This document shows, piece after piece, positions 23,201 through 34,600 of a stretch of DNA of 64,000 nt. A program made the position numbers and the translations under genes. This stretch comes from Astropecten irregularis (taxonomy: Eukaryota; Echinodermata; Asteroidea; Paxillosida; Astropectinidae), in NCBI GenBank assembly GCA_963971285.1, contig OZ020244.1, forward strand, positions 30,380,001 through 30,444,000, read 5' to 3'. Below the pieces are notes generated by a model. That model ran no database searches. It was not told where the DNA came from and saw nothing but the letters and a program-made list of their open reading frames with translations. Position 1 is the stretch's first letter, and every line of letters starts with the position of its first letter.

Positions 23201-24367
23201 AATTTGCTAAGCATGCATGACATTTCTGAATATCAAATGAAATTTTTAATGTTGGTTTGTTTTAATGGGCAAGACATTTTTGTGCTAAGCAAATTTTTGT
23301 GCTTAACACTTTTATGAAATTGGCCCCAGATGGTATAGAAACCATAACTCTACAATTATGGAAAGAATTCCACTGATGACCATAACAGAAATGCTGAAAG
23401 AGTTACCATGGTTACTGGATAGTGGATACAAATTATGATGAACTTCAACTTGAGGTTTGTAACACTTGGGTAGCATATCTGCATTTTAGTGAGTTTTATG
23501 GTGTTTTTGACCTACAATGATACACTTCAAATGCAGTGGCAGTCATTTAAAACGCCCTCTCTGCTGGTTCCATAGAGTTGTGCATAAGTGATGACGGTAT
23601 CAGACCGTCTCTCACACAATGTGAGATTGAATGAAGACTTACTCTGAGAAGCTGTCCAGGAATTTCTCTTCATTCTCAGCAAAGAGTAGAAGCTGTCTCT
23701 GATGAGACTCAGACATGGTGTGACACTTGAAACCATTCTGACAAAGGAAAGAAAAGGTTTATCAAATTATACATGAACAACTGAGCAAACCTCAATTAGG
23801 CCCTATGAACAGTAAATTGTTTTCACGAAAATCAATCATTGGGAGCATGGGCCGCGGCAGCGGGTTGCCGCATCTACATGTACCTTCGAGTGGCCACTAC
23901 ACTCCTTCGCCCTTGTGATAGATATAGGCCTAACGTTATACTCCATCCCTAGGCCTACATAAACGCCAAAATAACAATCTAAAAAGTGTCATACTACGTT
24001 ACTCCTAGCCTACTTAATTAGTGCTGAGCAATGTCATGTTCTTCATGTCATCCACTCCGCTCACAATTTGTCTTACAACTGCCAACTTTCCAAAAAAGTA
24101 GCTAATTGACAATTGAATTAGTTAGGCCTACTGAATGTTTGTAGGTCTAATTCGGACATCAAGAATTAAGCACGTGACAATAGACAAAATCCTTCTATAT
24201 CTCTGTATGGGAAAAGGAAGGAAATACGTGGCAATAAACACTTCTTAGTTTACCTCGTCTCTGCATTGCTTCTGGCACATCTGACAAAACCATCGCAACT
24301 TCTGTAAGCCTTTAGACTTGATCCTATTGGCAATTGCCTTTGGCGTTAGAAAACCTTGCTTTGGCAT
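17227..24367 (-). CDS. KIN: KIN17 DNA/RNA-binding protein
   Basis: Ten exons encode 413 residues (human 393): 24367-24254, 23737-23643, 22698-22532, 21716-21535, 21248-21079, 20414-20303, 19448-19323, 18416-18317, 17690-17590, 17301-17227. All are GT-AG with consistent phase. KIN17 is a nuclear protein linked to DNA replication and repair and pre-mRNA handling. The N-terminus FLTPKAIANRIKSKGLQKLR precedes a zinc finger with C28, C31, H44 and H50. A winged-helix segment follows (ELLRRRFNTRRVH, HMNATKWETLTDFVKWLGRE), then GWFIAYIDRDPET. The middle (exons 5-6) is a diverged Ser/Lys-rich linker. The C-terminal SH3-like/KOW part holds KRLGERFYKKKGVIL, VNGPHRGQNGSL and IPYEDISKLAPQDT. The exon 6 donor (GAG/gtggga) is the weakest junction. 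Four introns carry the same 350-bp repeat. Confidence 0.96.
17891..18273. mobile_element. 350-bp interspersed element (family F3), KIN intron 8
   Basis: The outer ends are the inverted strings AAAGGTAGTTTCATACTT and AAGTATGATATTACCTTT. Inside are ATTTACGTATACCTTTCAGG, GTATGAAGATGGTGG and CAGATGACTGTTACTGTATC. The interior shows no reading frame. Confidence 0.8.
18588..18936. mobile_element. Family F3 element, KIN intron 7
   Basis: Ends AAAGGTAATTTCATACTTTG and AAAGTATGATCTAGTACCTTT are inverted; the interior matches the neighbouring copy in the opposite orientation (ACAGTAACAGTCATCTGTG). Confidence 0.8.
20500..20655. repeat. TACTCG-rich simple repeat, KIN intron 5
   Basis: The hexamer TACTCG and its variants are repeated imperfectly (AGTACTCGTACTCGTACTCG near 20505, later GGACTCGG and GTACTCTGTACTCG). 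It looks like a decayed microsatellite-derived element. Confidence 0.7.
20697..21060. mobile_element. Family F3 element (second subtype), KIN intron 5
   Basis: It starts AAGGTATAATACATGATTGG and ends CCTGTCTGTACCTTT. The TTTCTACCACCACCATCTTC and ATATGTAAATCTGTGAACAT strings are shared with copies at 35.86 and 53.56 kb. It ends 18 bp from the KIN exon 5 donor. Confidence 0.8.
21805..22175. mobile_element. Family F3 element, KIN intron 3
   Basis: It shares ATCTTCACAGATTTACCTAT, AAGATGGTGATGGTAGAAGC and CACAGATGACTGTTACTG with the other copies, and ends GAAAGTATGAAATAACCTTT. Confidence 0.8.
22755..22942. mobile_element. AGCGCT-ended MITE carrying TGACGTCA
   Basis: The ends AGCGCTCCGCACTAATGACG and AGTGCAGAGCGCT are inverted, and a second pair (CAGACAAACATTG and CAATGTTTGTCTG) lies inside. 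A full TGACGTCA palindrome is near the left end. A sister copy is at 32721-32880. It lies in KIN intron 2. Confidence 0.75.
23010..23090 (+). mobile_element. tRNA-like SINE fragment
   Basis: TTTGGCTGCATGGTTTATAG resembles an A box and GAGGGTTCGATTCC a B box about 50 nt later. It is too short and diverged to be a tRNA gene. Confidence 0.35.
23168..23329. mobile_element. MITE with GGGGCCAATTTCATAAAA termini
   Basis: The left end GGGGCCAATTTCATAAAACT and right end TTTTATGAAATTGGCCCC are inverted; GCTAAGCATG and TGTGCTAAGCAAATTTTTGT extend the arms. It lies in KIN intron 2. Confidence 0.85.
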
Positions 24368-25440
24368 GGCAGAATTGGTATTTATGCTGAAGAAACGTTA
24401 ACAACGCACTGCATATAATGCTGCTAACTTTTTTTTTGACAATGTCCCGGTGAACCTGTCAGTGTCAGGTCTACAGAGGGCGCTATTCCAATAAACTTCA
24501 GAAACCCTCTCAATTTCTCAAAAAACTTCATCCAACCATGGATGGAGGAAGGAAAAGATTAAACTCTCTCAGCTTTTGGTTCTTCCATTTTTTATTTAGT
24601 TTATAAGCCAAATTTTAGTCAATTTTTGCTTATTGCTTCAAGAACTCCCCCCCCCCAAAGAAAATATTTCCATTTCACCAAACTTACTTGTGGTTTCAAC
24701 AAGGCAACCCTCCACATTAAAAGCGAATTAAAGCCACATAAAGCCAAAATATTCCCAAACTACCCAAAATCTCGAAGCACTGAACACCCAGGTTGTGATA
24801 AATTGTCATAATTATACAACATAGGGTGCATTCGTTTCGCTCCCCCGGGTTGACACCAGTCAACCTCGTCCCCATTCTCTCGCTTGTTTTGTGCAGTAAA
24901 ACGCGACCATTCCCAGTTGAGGCTGACCCGGGGGAGCTAAACGAATGCACCTTATATAAAATCGCTTGACCCCCAAAATGCTCAGTAGTGTATACACAAT
25001 AATCAGCTCGGCGCATTTTAGTGTACAATGGGTGCACCCATCTGGCCAGAATTAATGAACGTCTTGCTTATAATGACAAAACTAACAAAAACCAATCAGA
25101 AAGAAAAATGTAGGTGTGGATATTGCTGTTTTATTCAAACGATTCACTCACAATATGGAACATCTACTCTGACATTCCGTCTGATACTTATGCCAATACT
25201 GAGCAGTTCATTAATTATTCCTGTGCATGTAATTATATGTACTCCATCGATTTTCATAATTATACAATATTTCAATAATATTTAGAAAATATTATTTATG
25301 TGAATCGTAACATTTAATTGATACGATTGACATAAAAACGAAAAATGAAAATGCAAAAAACAACAAACAAAAATCAAACGTATTTAGGGAATATGTGTAT
25401 CAATCCATGTAGTTCCACAACCAGTGACAAAAGTCAGCTA
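24368..25440. other. Upstream region of KIN
   Basis: The KIN promoter should lie here; I see no unambiguous core element. A palindromic MITE occupies 24826-24951. The rest is AT-rich without a supportable gene. Confidence 0.5.
24826..24951. mobile_element. Palindromic MITE (GGTGCATTCGTTT ends)
   Basis: The left end GGTGCATTCGTTTCGCTCCC and the right end (GGGAGCTAAACGAATGCACC) are inverted over about 40 bp including CCGGGTTGAC. Such ends resemble hAT-type MITEs, but I did not confirm an 8-bp target duplication. Confidence 0.75.
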
Positions 25441-25451
25441 CATTTAAAACA

Positions 25452-25971
25452 ATGGCCTTAGAAAATCAAGATGCATACATTTTTGGAAGAGAAAGCAAAA
25501 TTATTATTGATGATTTGGTTCATAATGCAAGCAATCACACAAGATATTACATCCTTCAAGAACTATATCAAAGATGTAAGTTGAAATTATTTCAATTCAA
25601 TATTATCATCATTATTATTCAAATAATATCCTTGTCTGCCAATGATTCAATAAACATTGTTGTTGATGTTGATAAGTAGTCCTGTTTAATACCCAATCAT
25701 TTGTTTTAGTTGGGAAATGAACAGTAATCATTGGGCTACCTATTCAATGGTTTTTTTGCCCTAAAGCAAACATGAAACGAGCCCCATCTTCAATATTTCA
25801 AATATCCAAACAAAATATATTTCAGAAAATAGGAGGAGAATACAAGTGTTGATATATAATATAGTTAGATTACTGAGCTGAGCTCTATACAATGCCTACT
25901 TAATCTTTCTACTATTGCTTGTTTCAGATATAAGTATTGGCCGTCCACCACGCTCACAATTATCTTTCTAA
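25452..25971 (+). CDS. Candidate two-exon microprotein gene, unrecognised
   Basis: ATG at 25452 has a favourable context (AACAATGG). Exon 1 (25452-25575) ends at a good donor (T/GTAAGT), and a strong acceptor (TTGCTTGTTTCAG) at 25927 opens exon 2 (25928-25971), which stays in frame to TAA. The product is 55 residues: MALENQDAYIFGRES at the start, NASNHTRYYILQELYQRY in the middle and GRPPRSQLSF at the C-terminus. No signal peptide or membrane segment is evident. An AATAAA inside the intron near 25649 could give an alternative 75-residue form. I do not recognise the family. The surrounding DNA is AT-rich and the call could be a chance open frame. Confidence 0.3.
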
Positions 25972-26149
25972 AGTACAAAAATAGTCTATTGATATAATAA
26001 CTGGCGTTTTTCAACATCTTGGATGTTTCCGGCTCATCGGAAAATATCGTTTGCAGTTTTCTTTGAAGAAAACTATGTTTTCTTGTCCAGAACAGAGTAT
26101 CTATTCTAATACAGTCATCACAAACTGTCATTTTCATACCGTTTACTTT

Positions 26150-26338
26150 AAAATGAATGGTTATTGAAAAGTGACAAAAAATTTACCAGAGTGGGATTTG
26201 AACCAGCGACCCCTGGTTGGCAACAGTGCCGGAACGGTTTTCCGGAGGTCACTGGATCGAATCCCGCTCCAGTCAATTTTTCTTTGTTCACTTTTCAATG
26301 ACTTTAATGACAGTCGATCAGTTTCCATTGTGGTTAAA
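26150..26338. mobile_element. Head-to-head inverted pair of SINE (family A) 3' halves
   Basis: The left half is the inverse B box and tail (GTGGGATTTGAACCAGCGAC); the right half is the sense B-box region (GGATCGAATCCCGCTCCAGT) and tail (CACTTTTCAATGACTTTAAT). Both A-box heads are missing at the joint. Confidence 0.75.
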
Positions 26339-26339
26339 T

Positions 26340-26668
26340 GACAATTAAAATGAATGGAATAAAAAAACAGAACATAAGCTGGGAATAGAGCCAAAGTTTT
26401 AAAAAGCCAAACATACGTTAAACTCCATCATATAGTATTAGTGATATTACAAATGCATCGTGTGAACACAGTGAACATCTCTTTTGGGAATATCCTAGGT
26501 TCCAATAAAGAACCACCTCTGGTTCAATTTGAACCAACTGTACTCCGCCAAAACTGTTAAAAGTCAATATTTTATCTTTTAAATATCACATTCTGCTATA
26601 CATCTTTAGGAAGTGCTATTTATAGCTGATAAATTGCTACACATACAAAAAACAGCACATGTATTTTC
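26340..26668. other. Unassigned AT-rich intergenic sequence
   Basis: No gene or repeat structure recognised. Confidence 0.5.
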
Positions 26669-26820
26669 AATGGGAGACTTTGGAGAACCGGTCTTCAAGT
26701 CAACAGCGCACGCGCACACAATTGTGAGCATGCGTGCTTTGTTTTGCGCCTGCGCTGTTGTGTGTGTGCGTGTGCGCGTGTGCTGTTGACTTGAAGACCG
26801 GTTCTCCAAAGTCTCCCATT
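26669..26820. mobile_element. GGAGACTTTGGAG foldback element, best-preserved copy
   Basis: Arms of about 42 bp (AATGGGAGACTTTGGAGAAC, then CGGTCTTCAAGTCAACAGCG, and their inverse) are almost identical. The loop has GAGCATGCGTGC and alternating GT/GC runs. Confidence 0.9.
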
Positions 26821-26869
26821 GTATACCATACATAAATTTTAAGCAGATAATATAGGTAGTACCTGGGCC

Positions 26870-27095
26870 GATTTTCACGAAACTTACTAAGTGGGGTACT
26901 TAAGTTATGCACTTAAGTCTCAAGCACCCCACTAACTTAACTTAAGGCCCACAAACATTTTAAGTGCAAAACTTGCATAGAACTTTTAGCATAGAAGAAG
27001 ACAAAACTTGCTTAGTTTTAGCTACAAAGTAGCACACATCAAACAAACAACAAACCAAATTGGGGATTTAAGTGGATTTATGAAATTGGTGTACT
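26870..27095. mobile_element. Diverged MITE with CCGATTTTCACGAAAC terminus
   Basis: GGGCCGATTTTCACGAAACT starts the element; ACTTAAG motifs and TAAGTGGATTTATGAAATTGG mark the worn right end. Confidence 0.5.
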
Positions 27096-27637
27096 TGTTA
27101 GCTATTATTGGCAGGTTTTGGGGGCAGCTTGTTAGCTATCTGGAAATAAATTCTTAACTTGGTCTGGTTAACCCAAATTCATATTAACTATTGGCAAGGG
27201 AACTAAATGCACATTAACTGCACAGTGCTAGATCACTCATGTCCTCCAGATTTCAACAGAGAACTATCAAGCATAGCTTTATAATATAATATTTCACAAA
27301 TGAACTTGCACAAGCAAGTGAAATTTCAGTTTGAAACATAAACTAAGGCTGCATACGAATCTGTTGTCTAGGTCTAGGTCTAGGTCTTCGCCCAATTGGA
27401 AATACGCGGAGACACCAAGACAATAGACCTAGCCGTAGCTCTTGACCCTAAAGCCCATTTCAGACACGAAAGAACATACTTCAGTGGCATAAAAAGAAAA
27501 AGAGTCCATTCTTGGGAAAAACAAATGACTTCTTCAAAAATGTTTCAAAAGTAACTGCTAATATGTAGAAATTAAAAGAGTTTTACAGAATATTCATAGC
27601 TTAAGTGTTTCATAAACAAATCGCCATGATGCATGTT
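27096..27637. other. Unassigned intergenic sequence
   Basis: No gene recognised. A GGTCTAGGTCTAGGTCT triplet lies near 27371 with a loosely inverted partner (AGACCTAGCC) at 27424. Confidence 0.45.
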
Positions 27638-27803
27638 CAGTGGAACGCCGCTATACCGAACATTTGGCTATACTGAACATCATCCTGTGACTCCAACTTG
27701 TGTACAACACATACCCACTATGGTTTTTTAATTCACTATAACGAACAACCAGTATAACAGACAATATCTGTGCATCCAGCCATGTTTGTTATAGCAGCGT
27801 TCC
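27638..27803. mobile_element. Tigger/pogo-like MITE
   Basis: CAGTGGAACGCCGCTATACC at the left and TTGTTATAGCAGCGTTCC at the right are inverted, like the element at 9780-9973. ATAACGAACAACCAGTATAA lies inside. Confidence 0.7.
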
Positions 27804-27952
27804 TTGGCTTCACAATGTTTGGATCTTTTCAAGTACAGCAACTTGAAGAACATTTAATAGAATCTCACACATGAACTCCTACATTTCAACATCACAGACA
27901 AGTAATTTTCAATGACAGGTGTATGGAGTTCAAATCTTTCCGGGTAGACAAA

Positions 27953-28072
27953 GGGCCTGTTTGTTTAACGCAAAGGATCCCAGATTTGGGGATCCACGTC
28001 CTATGCAGGGTACGCTAAAATGGGATCCGGATCAGTAGAATCCATGATCCTGTGCATTAAACAAACAGGCCC
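27953..28072. mobile_element. Palindromic MITE with GGGCCTGTTTGTTTAA ends
   Basis: GGGCCTGTTTGTTTAACGCA and the inverse TGCATTAAACAAACAGGCCC frame about 80 bp containing several GGATCC sites. Confidence 0.85.
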
Positions 28073-28377
28073 AAAGTTGACTGAACTGAGACATAGAACA
28101 ACAACCTCTTCGAAAGTGTACTAGCAACTTTATCGCCTGAGCTTTATAGCTCATGATTGAAGCCACACAAAAAATAAAAAAAATAAACTACACTAATTTC
28201 CACTACCTGAGAGTTTTTCTACACTGCAATTATAAAGAGTGTACAGATAAAAAATATAAATTTTTTCCTTTCACTTTTCTGGTAATCAGACGTGAAACTC
28301 TATTGCCTGACATGCATTCCATTCCAGTATGTATTCTTGTATTATTAACAAAGAAGGCATTGAATCTTGTTGCCCCT

Positions 28378-28552
28378 ATAGAGGTTATTCACGTGACGTC
28401 ATTGGCCGTCAAGCACAATGATTGCACACACGGAACAATACCCTTCTGTGCACACGCAACGTACAGTGTCCTATGGGTAACCATGGACAACATAGAAAAG
28501 CTTGACGGCCAATCACGTGATTTTATGACGTTGGTGAATAACCCCTATAGCC
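28378..28552. mobile_element. Palindromic MITE with GGTTATTCAC ends
   Basis: Left GAGGTTATTCACGTGACGTC and right GTGAATAACCCC ends, plus TTGGCCGTCAAGC and its inverse GCTTGACGGCCAA, form the arms. CCTATA flanks both ends. It lies about 100 bp downstream of the AASS stop. Confidence 0.8.
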
Positions 28553-28649
28553 TAGGGTAGGGACACCCTAGGGCATAGCCACTCCATGACCACCCAGCAG
28601 TCCTTATACTCCTTGAGTCTCACCACGACGTGGTCTGTGGCAGATGCTT

Positions 28650-31600
28650 TCAGTGGTGGACCGTGCGGGTTGATGCTCTGATGTCTTCGGCTTTCAGTCG
28701 GTTCAGGATCAAGTGATAGATGTCCTTGGTGAATGGCAGGATCACACCTTTCTGCTGAATCTCGCCTGTTTCAAAACCAGATCCAATACACCTTTTAGCC
28801 TTTCATAAAGATCCCGCTAGGATTAAAACACGTCACAACCTCCTAACTCCATTAATTTCAGGTCATTATTTTGGCTGATGAGCAGTTTGCAGCAGTATAT
28901 TACTTGTATTGAAAATAAACCTTAAATAACTGACTGCTGCAAATGGCCCATCGACCAAAATGATGACCTGAAATTTAGTTACGAGGACCTAAAAGCTTAA
29001 TTTGACCTTGGAGAAAGATTCTGTTTGGATAAAAAAATTGATTCGGTTTTTGAAAGAGGTCCTGCAAGGATAAAAAAATGACAGACCCTCCAAACTCTGA
29101 GTATAAAAAACCCCAGAGAATCGTTATATAACCACAATGGAAACTGACTGGATTAATTTTTAAATCAATGAAAGGTAGACAATTTGCGGGGCCAGATTTG
29201 AACCTGTGACCGCGGGAATACCGTACCGGTGCACATTAAAAAAACAGAAAATTGGAAGAATTAGATATAACTTTAGTGCTTCTTCCAAATGAAGGTTTTA
29301 AAACACAGGGCCATTGATATCAGAAAAATTTCATAGCAAAACAACCAAGTCAACAGCTTTTTCTACATCTCGGCTCTGCTTGGCTTCAGCTTCAAATCCA
29401 TTTCAATGGAGTTTGAAAATGGAGACATTTAGTGACCATTTTGAGAGAGATCTCATTTTGAACAAGACAACAAGACAAGTTTCAACGTCAATACAAAAAA
29501 AAATGAAATCTGTATTTTTAGCTTGTAGATATCTGAAAGACATGCCTGATAATCTTGATCCAAACCTGGAGTACTGAAAAGGCTGTAAAGTATAACTTCC
29601 TCAGTATTTTGAAGATCTAGGAACCTTTCTCAAAGCTTGGCACCGGCTCGGGCTCTGGCTTTGTCTCTGTCAGTCTGTAATCCAAATGCTGAAAATATAG
29701 GATGTGGTTTTTGTTGAAGCTGAAGCTCTGTTTTATTTTTCAAACCAGAGAATCTACTTCCAAACTGCAGCCAAAAGCCTCTGTTTTGATACCCGTAATT
29801 TTAAAAACCTGAGCCGGAGCCTGAGCTGGAGCTAATCTTTGAGAAAGGCCCCTACACAGTCTCTACCGGACCACTCACCATCCAGAATCATCTTGGCGGC
29901 AATAGCTGCTGGGTACCCGACCATCTTGGCCATGGCTGAGCTGCCATAGGCATCACCATACACCGTCATGCTGATTTCCTCCATGCTAGTCATCTTGTCC
30001 TGCCATTCTACTCCCACACGGTGCTTCATGATGACCAAGTCACGCTCCCCATTTTCTGCACAACGGCAAGAGATTATGCTTTGGTTAAATAAGATCTGAA
30101 TAAATTAATCTAGTAGGTAGACATTTAGATGAACATGAAGCTGTTCCTACTTATTACTCTGGTAATGAAAGCAAGGATTCATCAGGGGTCAATTTCACTA
30201 AACTCAGTCTGTAACTTACAATCAATCTTAGGATTTGTGATGAATTGTAGCCCTACGTAGGATATGATTAGTAATGCTTCGAATTCGAGGTACGATCGAT
30301 CATAGGGCTTTGTGAAATGGACCCCAGAATTAGTGCCCATCTGACTCCTTGCAGCTTATTGTGCAGCTGGCAATCTGTCTAACTCACTACTAGTCCAATG
30401 GCTCTTGGTCAAATGTCGGGAGCACAGTCCGCACAGTCTGACAGTAGTACATGGAACTATTTCAGGTTAACTCACCATATCCCTGTGTCTGACTGAGGTA
30501 CGTTGATAGTGTCTCCAGTGGTGTGTTCTGCCTATTCACCACGACATCTGACAACAATCCCAATCTGTCAGCAAATGGGGAAAGGTCACACGGGGTCAGT
30601 GAGGTCATAAGGTCATAAGCTTTCCGTCTTCACAAATATAGAATCAGCAAAAAACTACAAGGGAAACTGACTGAATTAAAATAAAATACTTGTTTGAATT
30701 AAATTGTTTTTTTTAATTCAGTCAGTTTCCCTTGTGGTAATATTTGATGATTATAGTTAAAAGGACGTATCCTCTTTGAGTGATCCCCCATGTACTTTTC
30801 TCAGGTTGCAGCATTGCTGCGTGTATTGATGAAATAATCCTTGGGATAGCGGTATGTGCATGGTTTTCTGACTGCCAAACGAGCAAAGATAACTGACTAT
30901 TTGGACACCACCAAAGTACGTATTCATTGTCGCTAGTTTTACTTACATTTTGTAAGGCGCTTTGAGGTGATGTTTTACATAAGGCGCATTAGAAATATTT
31001 ATTTATTATTATTATTATTATTATGTGCATGCATTCGTTGTGTGCATCGCATCGAGTGAGCCCATGAGATCACGCGCTATTGGTCATTTACTTGTGTCAA
31101 AGGTCAATAAATAAACGTATTTCCAGTCACTGACGGCTCCACAAAAAACACAGGCCTTCGTATTTCATACCGCAATTACCCTGTATGACTGACGTTAACA
31201 CTGGAATGGCGACTACGCGCGAGATTTAATACTCATTCGCGCAGTGCAGGTCGTAGTTTTTTTCAAAATAATTTGTACAATTCAAAGCATTTTACGAGAG
31301 TAGCCTGATGCTGAAAAAAAATCGGAAATGGTGTTGAAAATAGAAAAAAGTCGGATTTCCGATTAAAATCAGAAAAGTTGCATCTCTGTTGATAGAGTGC
31401 CCTCTTTAGGCCAATCATATCGTCAGCCATTGATGGACCGTGGATTACACCTGGGCTCAATTTCGTGGCTCTGGTTAATTCAGAATTTGATGCTTATGAT
31501 TCTCATTCTATGCTTACTGGGTTACTGTAGCCAAGTAAGCGAAAAAGTTCCAGAACTGCGCACACGCTCAACTGAAATTTTCTTGCTAACCCAATGAAAA

Positions 31601-34600
31601 AGGATCTTGTTAGCTCAGAATAGTGCTCCGCACTCCGCTAAAAATAACAGGCTAAATGCTGTCCCTAATCAAACTTGGCACAAAGTTGATAGAGCGCCCT
31701 CTTCAGTCCAAAATAGTCCCTAATCAAACTTGGCCCAAGTTGATAGAGCGCCCTCTCCAGTCCAAAATAGTCCCTAATCAAACTTGGCGCAAGTTGATAC
31801 AGCGCCCTCTTCTGTCCAAAATAGTCCCTAATCAAACTTGGCCCAAGTTGATAGAGCGCCCTCTTCAGCCCAAAATAGTCCCTAATCAAACTTGGCCCAA
31901 GTTGATAGAGCGCCCTCTTCGGTCCAAAATAGTCCCTATCAATCTTGGCTCAAGTTGATAGAGCGCCCTCTTCGGTCCAAAAATAGTCCCTAATCAAACT
32001 TGGCCCAAGTTGATAGAGTGCCCTCTTCGGTCCAAAATAGTCTCTATCAAACTTGGCTCAAGTTGATAGAGCGCCCTCTTCAGTTCAAATTAGTCCCTTA
32101 TCAAACTTGGCCCAAGTTGATAGAGCGCCCTCTTCGGTCCAAAAATAGTCCCTAATCAAACTTGGCCCAAGTTGATAGAGTGCCCTCTTCGGTCCAAAAT
32201 AGTCCCTATCAAACTTGGCTCAAGTTGATAGAGCACCCTCTTCAGTTCAAATTAGTCCCTTATCAAACTTGGCCCAAGTTGATAGAGTGCCCTCTTCCGT
32301 CCAAAATAGTCCCTAATCAAACTTGGCCCAAGTTGATAGAGCGCCCTCTTCAGTCCAAAATAGTCCCTAATCAAACTTGGCACAAGTTGATAGAGCGCCC
32401 TCTATAGAATAAATGTTCTCTTTTCCTTACTGCAGCATGGCGTTGAGTTTTTCCTCGTCCTGTCCAAGTTTCTCATAGATGATGCTTTCCATACGGCTTG
32501 TAGGCGTCTCCTTCTCATATCCCAGCATCTGACACATCAGCTCATGCTGAGAATGAAGAGGGGAATGAGAGAAGAGTCAGATTGGGTTCAGTGCTCTAGG
32601 ACCCTGTACTGACTTTCACCACTGTGCCACTGGTTCAAGTCATGCGGATTAGGTTTCTTAAGTTTCGGTCCGATTCTATGGTATTTCCATGCTTTCTCTG
32701 AGAGGATAGAGGCTTCTAATAGTGCTCCGCACTTGTGCTAAAAATAGTACTGGATCTCAGACAAACATTGCAACCATGCAAACGTGCGTGGGTGTGCGCG
32801 TGCATGTACACTACATGTGTGAGTCAATGTTTGTCTGACATCCGTGGACTCGTGTGACGTCATTAGTGTTGAGCGCTATTGATGTTGTGGCCAGTCTCTG
32901 AAACTGCTCTGGAAATGGTCTTTTTGGGATGTAAAATAAATGCTTATACACATATAAAAAATGCCAGAAGAATGAGTTTGCTTAGCCTAATGTCTCATGA
33001 ACCTTATCCGCTGAACCAAGAAAAGGGGGTGATTTCTGAAAAACAACAACACCAACAGCAACTTGACCAGCAAGGTCACAGGGTAACTGGTGCACCTCAA
33101 ACCTCTCACAGTATGCAACTCACCCAAGTGATTTCTGGTGCGCCATCAACCAGTGCCGGATGGGGTTTGTCATCTACCAGACCTAGCACGGCAAAGCTGG
33201 TGGCTGTCTTACAGAAACCCTGGGAAGGAGAAAGCAATGTTAAACCATGCATTATTCACTTGGTGAAAGAGAGGTGACAATCTTGTTTTCTTGTTACTGT
33301 GTATACATGTGTACATTCATTGTACGTTGTATCATCCGGGATCATTATTCTCAATCACTTTGTTCTGACAAGCAGGAGTTAGGGTCCTGGGGCCAATTTC
33401 ATGGAGCTGCTTATAAGCACAAAAATTTACTTAGCACAAAAACATTACAAATTTCATTTGATATTCATGGTCAGTGAACAACAGCCAAAGAACAATCACA
33501 AGTGATACACAGCACATGGCTATTTGGTTGTTAACCCTGTTTTTATTAAGAGAGAAATGTCATGCTTAGCAAATTTTTGTGCTAAGCAGCGCCATGAAAT
33601 TGGCCCCTGGGCTAGGCAATGGAAAAAATTGCACACATGCCACATATGCAGGCTTAGAGTCAAAATCAATCGATGTTAATTGCCATTAAACCATGTTAAC
33701 TAGTGATATGCTGATTCTAGCAAATTAATCAGGTGTGATATTTTCTGTCTTCATAACTACAACTGGGCTCAGGTAGAGAAAGTTACAGAAGAAATCTTGA
33801 GGCCACGTTTGAATTACTTTCACAGCTTCACCTTCCGTGAAGCATCCCCACCTTGTATCTGAGGGTTCCCCTCCTGACGGTGTGTGCCGAGGCGATGCCA
33901 TAAGCAAAGACATACTGGGTGGAGTCACGGTTGAGGTATCCTTCCAGGTTGAAGCCAGGAAGGAAGTCAATCTCATGAACGTTGCTCGGATCCATCAGCA
34001 TGCCAGGAGGAATGTAGACTTCCTCGCCGTTTAGGAGGTACTTTGCGTCTCTCATGACGGCTCCAAGGGAGGCCGAAGCACTCCAACTGTAGTAATGGAA
34101 TTATGCAACCAAGAAATTATTTGGAATACCAGAGCCATTACAAACTCCGGGCCACTACATTCATGCTATGGTTTCCACTTCTGCCTGTTCATGCTAAGGC
34201 CATTTGCCACTTTGGTTCAGACAGGAAACATGTCAAACATCCTAGTCAAGCCCTTCTTTCACTTGATATAATTCAAATGCAGACCTTGCTTTTTTAAGTA
34301 CTTATAATACTGCCCTGTGCACAGACAGAGAATCTGCCATGATAGCAGAGGGCTTCATCAGGGATGTCTTGAAGGGCCTATGAACTATGACAGAATTACT
34401 AGAGACTTTTATGCATGACCATGCTAAGTTATACACAACATTTCATGGCTCTACCTACCACAGAATTCTCTGCTTATGTACAGGCTAAGCATGGCATTTT
34501 CTGCTTATGAAAGTGCAGATTCTATTCTTAAAGAATGCAAAAGCAGAAGCATGTAATTGGGCCCTGCAGCCGATTTCACAAAACTTTATGCAGTTGCGTA

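Noticed and set aside
25865-26137. 90-codon minus-strand frame overlapping the microprotein candidate
   Set aside because: No recognised family and no splice support; the plus-strand arrangement has better signals, though both are weak.
28153-28560. 135-codon open frame downstream of AASS
   Set aside because: The second half is a palindromic MITE and the first half is A-rich; there is no family match.
31656-31958. 100-codon repetitive open frame
   Set aside because: It is produced by the 54-bp minisatellite, whose period is a multiple of three.
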